A stretch of 17,037 bases of DNA, from NCBI GenBank assembly GCA_041671425.1, contig JBAZBO010000011.1:1-17037 (forward strand), read 5' to 3'. The notes beneath the pieces are model-generated. The model was not told the origin of the DNA, made no database searches, and saw only the letters and a list, made by a program, of their open reading frames with translations. Origin of the DNA: JBAZBO01 sp041671425. Lineage in GTDB: Bacteria; Patescibacteriota; WWE3; UBA101185; UBA10185. A program made the translations under genes and the position numbers. The stretch's first letter is position 1. Every line of letters begins with the position of its first letter. Shown here in pieces: positions 13,655 to 17,037 of the stretch.

Positions 13655-14915
13655 TACTAAATTTATAAGGGAAAACCCAGAGATTGTAAAAAAGGCTGTC
13701 AAGGATAAGCAGCTTGCTGGAACTGTAGATATAGATGAGCTTTTGGATGTGGAATCCCGCTATCTAGACCTTTTAAGGAAGGTCGAGACCAAAAGAGCCT
13801 TGAAGAATGAGCTTTCTGACGGTATTTCCAAAGTAGCACCTGAAGCTAGAGAAAAGCTGATATCCGAGGCCACACAGGTAAAAAACGACCTTACTGAGTT
13901 GGAGTCTGAGCTAAAGATCTCGAAAGAATCTTTGGATAAGCTGCTTCTGAAAGTTCCCAATATACCGGCTAATGATGTCCCCTATGGTGAGGGAGAAGAA
14001 GGCAATGAGGTTATAAGGGAAGAGGGTAAGAAGCCAACCTTTGATTTTGAGCCAAAAGACCATATGGATCTTGGTGTTGGTTTGGATATTATCGATACCG
14101 AAAGAGGAACCAAAATAGCTGGATTCAGGGGCTATTTTTTGAAGAATGATGGGGTTTTACTGCATAGGGCTCTTATGGATTATGCCCTAGATCTTATTAG
14201 AAATAAGGGTTTTGACATTTTGGAAGTGCCTTGGATGGTGAATAGAGATGCTTTTGTGGGTACAGGATATTTCCCGTGGGGCGAAGAGGATCACTACACT
14301 GTCCAGGATGACCTGTCCCTTATAGGGTCAGCCGAGGTTTCTTTGACATCTTACTATGCCAATGAGGTTCTGGAAGAAAAGGATCTGCCTGTGAAACTGG
14401 CTGGGGTGAGCCCATGTTTCAGAAGGGAGATAGGTACCTATGGTAAGGATATGAAAGGGATCCTCAGGACACATCAGTTCACAAAGGTTGAACAGGTTGT
14501 ACTGGTTCCTGAAGGGGAGGAAGTTTCCAGAGATTGGCATGAGCAGCTCTTAAGGAATGCTGAAGAGCTCCTCAAACAATTGGGACTTTCTTACCGTGTG
14601 ATGTTGATGTGTACCGGAGACATGGGGCCCGGTCAAAGGAAGAAGTTTGATATCGAGACGTGGTTTCCCTCACAGAATACTTATAGGGAAACGCATTCCG
14701 ATTCCTATTTCCTGGATTTCCAAGCCCGTAGGTTGAATATCAAGTACAGAGCAAAAGATGGCTCATTAAAATACGTTTCTACCTTGAACAATACACTTGC
14801 AGCAAGCCCCAGGCTTATGGCAGCGGTTATGGAAAATTATCAGCAGAAGGATGGTTCTATAAAAGTACCGGATGTGTTGCTGCCCTATATGCGAGGGGTG
14901 AAGGAACTAAGATGA
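13647..14915 (+). CDS. serS: Seryl-tRNA synthetase
   Basis: Charges tRNA-Ser (and tRNA-Sec where present) with serine. An N-terminal helical arm (about 30-105), rich in Lys/Glu/Leu heptads, would grip the long variable arm of the tRNA. The class II core follows: LIGSAEVSLTSYY (225-237; usually T-A-E, here S-A-E), motif 2 in CFRREIGTYGKDMKGILRTH (257-276) plus QFTKVEQV, and motif 3 in LNNTLAASPRLMAAVMENYQ (380-399) with Arg389. The 422 residues match the usual length. The ATG at 13647 gives the family's typical MLDTKFIRENPEIVKKA beginning. The start lies inside the remnant HD reading frame, so its native leader is probably that lost gene. It overlaps the next gene by 4 bases (ATGA). Confidence 0.96.
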   Translation: MLDTKFIRENPEIVKKAVKDKQLAGTVDIDELLDVESRYLDLLRKVETKRALKNELSDGISKVAPEAREKLISEATQVKNDLTELESELKISKESLDKLLLKVPNIPANDVPYGEGEEGNEVIREEGKKPTFDFEPKDHMDLGVGLDIIDTERGTKIAGFRGYFLKNDGVLLHRALMDYALDLIRNKGFDILEVPWMVNRDAFVGTGYFPWGEEDHYTVQDDLSLIGSAEVSLTSYYANEVLEEKDLPVKLAGVSPCFRREIGTYGKDMKGILRTHQFTKVEQVVLVPEGEEVSRDWHEQLLRNAEELLKQLGLSYRVMLMCTGDMGPGQRKKFDIETWFPSQNTYRETHSDSYFLDFQARRLNIKYRAKDGSLKYVSTLNNTLAASPRLMAAVMENYQQKDGSIKVPDVLLPYMRGVKELR

Positions 14916-15607
14916 ACGTTTTTGCCAACATCTCCTTACCCAAAGTGATCTTTGAAACAGATTCCAAATACAACGGTAAGATAAGCGTTATTAAGCAAGG
15001 GGAAAGTTTGAAGCTGAGTGTGAATGGAGTAGTTCAATCTATGAGCCATACCTCGGAAAGTGCCAAAAGAAGAGTTTGGGGTCAGGTCATCCCGGTTTTG
15101 GAAGAACATGCTCCCGGATTTAAAAATATCTTAGTATTTGGTCTGGGTGGTGGGACCATGCAGCACTTTATTTCTCAGAAATTTCCAACAGCTGCCATCA
15201 CCAGTGTGGAGATTGATCCTGCGATGGTGGATGTGGCCAAGAAATATTTTGACGTGGAGAAGATCCCCAATCACACCATTATCACCGAAGATGCCTGCAG
15301 AGTGGTGATAGCTCCTGAGGAATATGGTTTGGCTTTGGACTCTTTTGATGTTGCTGTAGTGGATTTTTTTATAGGAGATGTTTTTCCTGATCTTGGTACC
15401 TCAGGCAATTTCTTGGCTGCCTTGTCGTCTTTGGTAAAACCCGGAGGCCTGATCATCTTCAATAGGATATTCCTTGAAAAATATCAGGATAATGTCAATC
15501 ATTTTATGCAGATCTTAGAAACGTTCCTTACTGATATACAAACCAGTGTAATAGCTGGTCATACCAATTCAGATAATATTTTGATCTTTGGCAGGGTGAC
15601 AAGGTGA
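14912..15607 (+). CDS. Spermidine-synthase-like protein
   Basis: A class I Rossmann protein of the polyamine synthase family. A short N-terminal beta domain (KISVIKQGESLKLSVNG, about 23-39) precedes ILVFGLGGGTMQHF (73-86), the nucleotide-binding loop. SVEIDPAMVDVAKKYF (98-113) has the acidic residues that hold the adenosyl ribose, EDACR (126-130) follows, and VVDFFIGDVFPD (149-160) sits where aminopropyltransferases keep the catalytic Asp. True spermidine synthases use decarboxylated SAM to add an aminopropyl group to putrescine. The catalytic loop here is not a close match and the protein, at 231 residues, is shorter than the usual 280-300. A methyltransferase-like or altered acceptor role is therefore possible. 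No other polyamine gene is in the window. It is joined to serS (ATGA overlap) and uppP (GTGA overlap). Confidence 0.75.
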   Translation: MNVFANISLPKVIFETDSKYNGKISVIKQGESLKLSVNGVVQSMSHTSESAKRRVWGQVIPVLEEHAPGFKNILVFGLGGGTMQHFISQKFPTAAITSVEIDPAMVDVAKKYFDVEKIPNHTIITEDACRVVIAPEEYGLALDSFDVAVVDFFIGDVFPDLGTSGNFLAALSSLVKPGGLIIFNRIFLEKYQDNVNHFMQILETFLTDIQTSVIAGHTNSDNILIFGRVTR

Positions 15608-16359
15608 GTTTACTACAGTCTTTATTCTTAGGCCTTCTTCAAGGGGCTACCGAATTTCTTCCCATATCGTCATCAGGACATTTGGTCATACTCCCCAAAC
15701 TTTTTGGTTGGAGCTCACAACCTTTGGTTTTTGATACCACTCTACATTTGGGAACAGGCCTTGCTATTTTGATTTATTTTTGGAGAGACTTGTGGGGATA
15801 TCTGTTGAAGGATAGGAAAAAACTTCTTCTCATCTTGGTTGGCTCAGCACCCGCAGCAATCTTAGGCTTTTTTCTAAGTGACTACCTCGAGAATTATTTC
15901 AGGGAGCCTGTGTGGGTGGCGTTATTTTTAATTTTGGGAAGTGGCCTTCTTTGGTCTGCTCAAAAGTTTGCAAAGGCTGTTAGTGAAGACGTAAGTCCTA
16001 AAAAAGCGCTATCCATAGGTTTGTTCCAGGCGTTGGCGCTTTTCCCTGGTGTCTCCAGATCAGGAGCAACGATATCAGGGGGTATGTTTCTTGGTTTGAC
16101 AAAAACTTCTGCCGCTAAGTTTTCCTTCCTTCTTTCCCTACCCATTATATTGGGTGCCGGACTTTTTCAGATATCAGATTCCCTAGAGCAGATATCTCAT
16201 ATTCCATACCTTAGTTTGCTGGTGGGATTTTTTGCTAGTTTCCTTTCTGGTCTGGTGTTCATATCTTTCCTGACCGGATTTGTGAAAAAGCATTCTTTGA
16301 ACATCTTTGTGGTGTATAGACTGGTACTAGCCGGTGTTATAATCGCTACGTTATGTTAG
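15604..16359 (+). CDS. uppP: Undecaprenyl-diphosphatase UppP (BacA)
   Basis: Integral membrane phosphatase that removes one phosphate from undecaprenyl diphosphate, recycling the lipid carrier for peptidoglycan and surface glycans; overexpression of family members gives bacitracin resistance. LLQGATEFLPISSSGHL (11-27) holds the first conserved motif, with Glu17 and His26. PGVSRSG (148-154) is the second, with the catalytic Arg/Ser set. About seven hydrophobic helices are visible over 251 residues, slightly shorter than the typical 260-280. The start is GTG at 15604, overlapping the previous stop by 4 bases. The end overlaps the secA start by 7. The carrier it recycles would be needed by the glycosyltransferase and deoxysugar genes upstream. 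Confidence 0.95.
   Translation: MSLLQSLFLGLLQGATEFLPISSSGHLVILPKLFGWSSQPLVFDTTLHLGTGLAILIYFWRDLWGYLLKDRKKLLLILVGSAPAAILGFFLSDYLENYFREPVWVALFLILGSGLLWSAQKFAKAVSEDVSPKKALSIGLFQALALFPGVSRSGATISGGMFLGLTKTSAAKFSFLLSLPIILGAGLFQISDSLEQISHIPYLSLLVGFFASFLSGLVFISFLTGFVKKHSLNIFVVYRLVLAGVIIATLC
16335..16343 (+). promoter_or_regulatory. Extended -10 (TGT-TATAAT) inside uppP, upstream of secA
   Basis: TGT plus a perfect TATAAT at 16338-16343, with 9 bases to the secA ATG 16353. No Shine-Dalgarno precedes that ATG. It could fire a near-leaderless secA message independent of the serS operon. It lies within the uppP codons for GVII, so chance remains possible. Confidence 0.4.
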
Positions 16360-17037
16360 GTCTTAGTAAACTATTTGATTCCAATGACAAGCAATTGAGC
16401 GCTATAAGGCCTTTGGTTGACAAGATCAATGCTCTGGAAAAAGATTTTGAGCAGCTTTCACAAGAAGACATCCTCCAAAAGACTTCCCAATGGAAAGAGG
16501 AGCTTGGCAAGATGGAGGATCCTAAGAAGGTGAAGTATCTGGATGAGATTCTTCCTGAGGCATACGCTTTGGTACGGGAGGCTGCAAAGAGGGTTCTTAA
16601 ACAGAGGATATTTGATACCCAGATCTTGGCTGGTATTGCACTTCACCAAGGTAAGATTGCAGAGCAGAAAACAGGGGAAGGTAAGACCCTTACCGCAACG
16701 ATGCCCTTATATTTGAACTCTTTGACCGGAAGAGGAGTCCACCTGATCACACCAAATGACTATTTGGCTAGACATGGCGCTGGTTGGATGGGCCCCGTCT
16801 ATAATTATCTTGGGACGTCTGTGGGGACTATTGTTGAGGAAAAGGCCTTTTTATACGACTCTTCCTTTGAGAATGTTCAGTTTGAAGACGAATATGCTAG
16901 GCACTTAAGGGAGGTGACCAGGCAGGAGGTCTATAAATGTGATGTTACCTATGGAACGAACCACGAATATGGTTTTGATTACCTTAGGGATAATATGTCC
17001 TACAGTCTGGACCAGATGGTGCAGACGAACCCCAGAG
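16353..17037 (+). CDS. secA: Preprotein translocase ATPase SecA (5' part, cut by right edge)
   Basis: The motor that drives unfolded preproteins through SecYEG. 228 codons of the N-terminal half are present. They include LLDEILPEA-type helices (here YLDEILPEAYALVREAAKR), FDTQILAGIALHQGKIAEQ, the Walker A loop KTGEGKT (106-112), ITPNDYLARHGAGWMGPVY (132-150), and the nucleotide-binding-domain hallmark TYGTNHEYGFDYLRDNM (199-215). Gln105 replaces the more usual Met before the P-loop. About 25-30 extra residues lie between VGTIVEE and VTYGTN (roughly 163-195: AFLYDSS...YARHLREVTRQEVYKCD) compared with the E. coli/Bacillus form. This segment is also seen in my recollection of Patescibacterial SecAs. 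The ATG at 16353 overlaps the uppP stop by 7 bases. It would export proteins such as the large surface protein at the left end. Confidence 0.95.
   Translation, partial: MLGLSKLFDSNDKQLSAIRPLVDKINALEKDFEQLSQEDILQKTSQWKEELGKMEDPKKVKYLDEILPEAYALVREAAKRVLKQRIFDTQILAGIALHQGKIAEQKTGEGKTLTATMPLYLNSLTGRGVHLITPNDYLARHGAGWMGPVYNYLGTSVGTIVEEKAFLYDSSFENVQFEDEYARHLREVTRQEVYKCDVTYGTNHEYGFDYLRDNMSYSLDQMVQTNPR

Noticed and set aside
1..17037. tRNA, rRNA, CRISPR array or replication origin
   Set aside because: No tRNA cloverleaf with a T-loop signature, no rRNA core sequences, no regularly spaced direct repeats and no DnaA-box cluster were seen on either strand by eye.

Overview
The window looks like part of a small, streamlined bacterial genome, most likely from the Candidate Phyla Radiation / Patescibacteria. 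The reasons are the low-to-moderate GC content, short intergenic gaps, 4-7 base gene overlaps, a very large repetitive LamG-containing surface protein typical of that group, and housekeeping genes interspersed with envelope-sugar genes. A finer lineage (Microgenomates, Katanobacteria, Dojkabacteria and so on) cannot be fixed by eye. TAA, TAG and TGA all end recognisable genes here, so the standard code applies and UGA is not recoded as glycine.

Layout. 3-1790 (+) is the 3' part of a beta-strand-rich secreted or surface protein with a LamG lectin-like domain. It carries an in-frame TAG at 435-437. It converges on a minus-strand GlmU-N-like nucleotidyltransferase (1801-2565). Next is an isolated, G/C-richer gene for a small receiver-like protein that lacks the phospho-acceptor Asp (2671-3036), followed by a compact three-way-junction sequence at 3050-3091. 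On the minus strand, a zinc oligoendopeptidase F (4370-6154) is followed after one base by a single-pass membrane protein with two PsbP-like modules (3097-4368). Rightward come greA (with a terminator-like hairpin in its leader), lysS, a family 2 glycosyltransferase and an HD-domain hydrolase.

9946-13512 holds four genes that look like late steps in making a methylated, branched 6-deoxysugar: a TylC3-type sugar C-methyltransferase (+), then on the minus strand a MycE/CmcI-like methyltransferase, an RmlC-like epimerase and an RmlD-like reductase. This block is bracketed by two copies (44 of 54 bases identical) of the 3' end of the HD gene. The right copy is a headless remnant overlapping the start of serS. 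The simplest reading is that the HD gene once abutted serS and the sugar block was inserted between them, leaving a duplicated gene tail as a scar. After it runs a tightly overlapping unit serS - spermidine-synthase-like gene - uppP - secA, with secA cut by the right edge.

How the genes fit together: greA, lysS, serS and secA supply transcription, translation and secretion. uppP recycles the undecaprenyl carrier for cell-wall and surface glycans. The nucleotidyltransferase, glycosyltransferase and deoxysugar block would supply and transfer sugars to such glycans. The LamG protein is a plausible exported surface adhesin.

A recurring regulatory pattern is an extended or near-consensus -10 box only 6-9 bases upstream of a start codon that has no clear Shine-Dalgarno sequence (2565, 6154, 6799, 9946, possibly 12655, 16353). 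This suggests leaderless or near-leaderless mRNAs. greA and the receiver-like gene instead have ordinary leaders and ribosome binding sites. No gene-free stretch exceeds about 150 bases, and I saw no rRNA, tRNA, CRISPR array or transposase.
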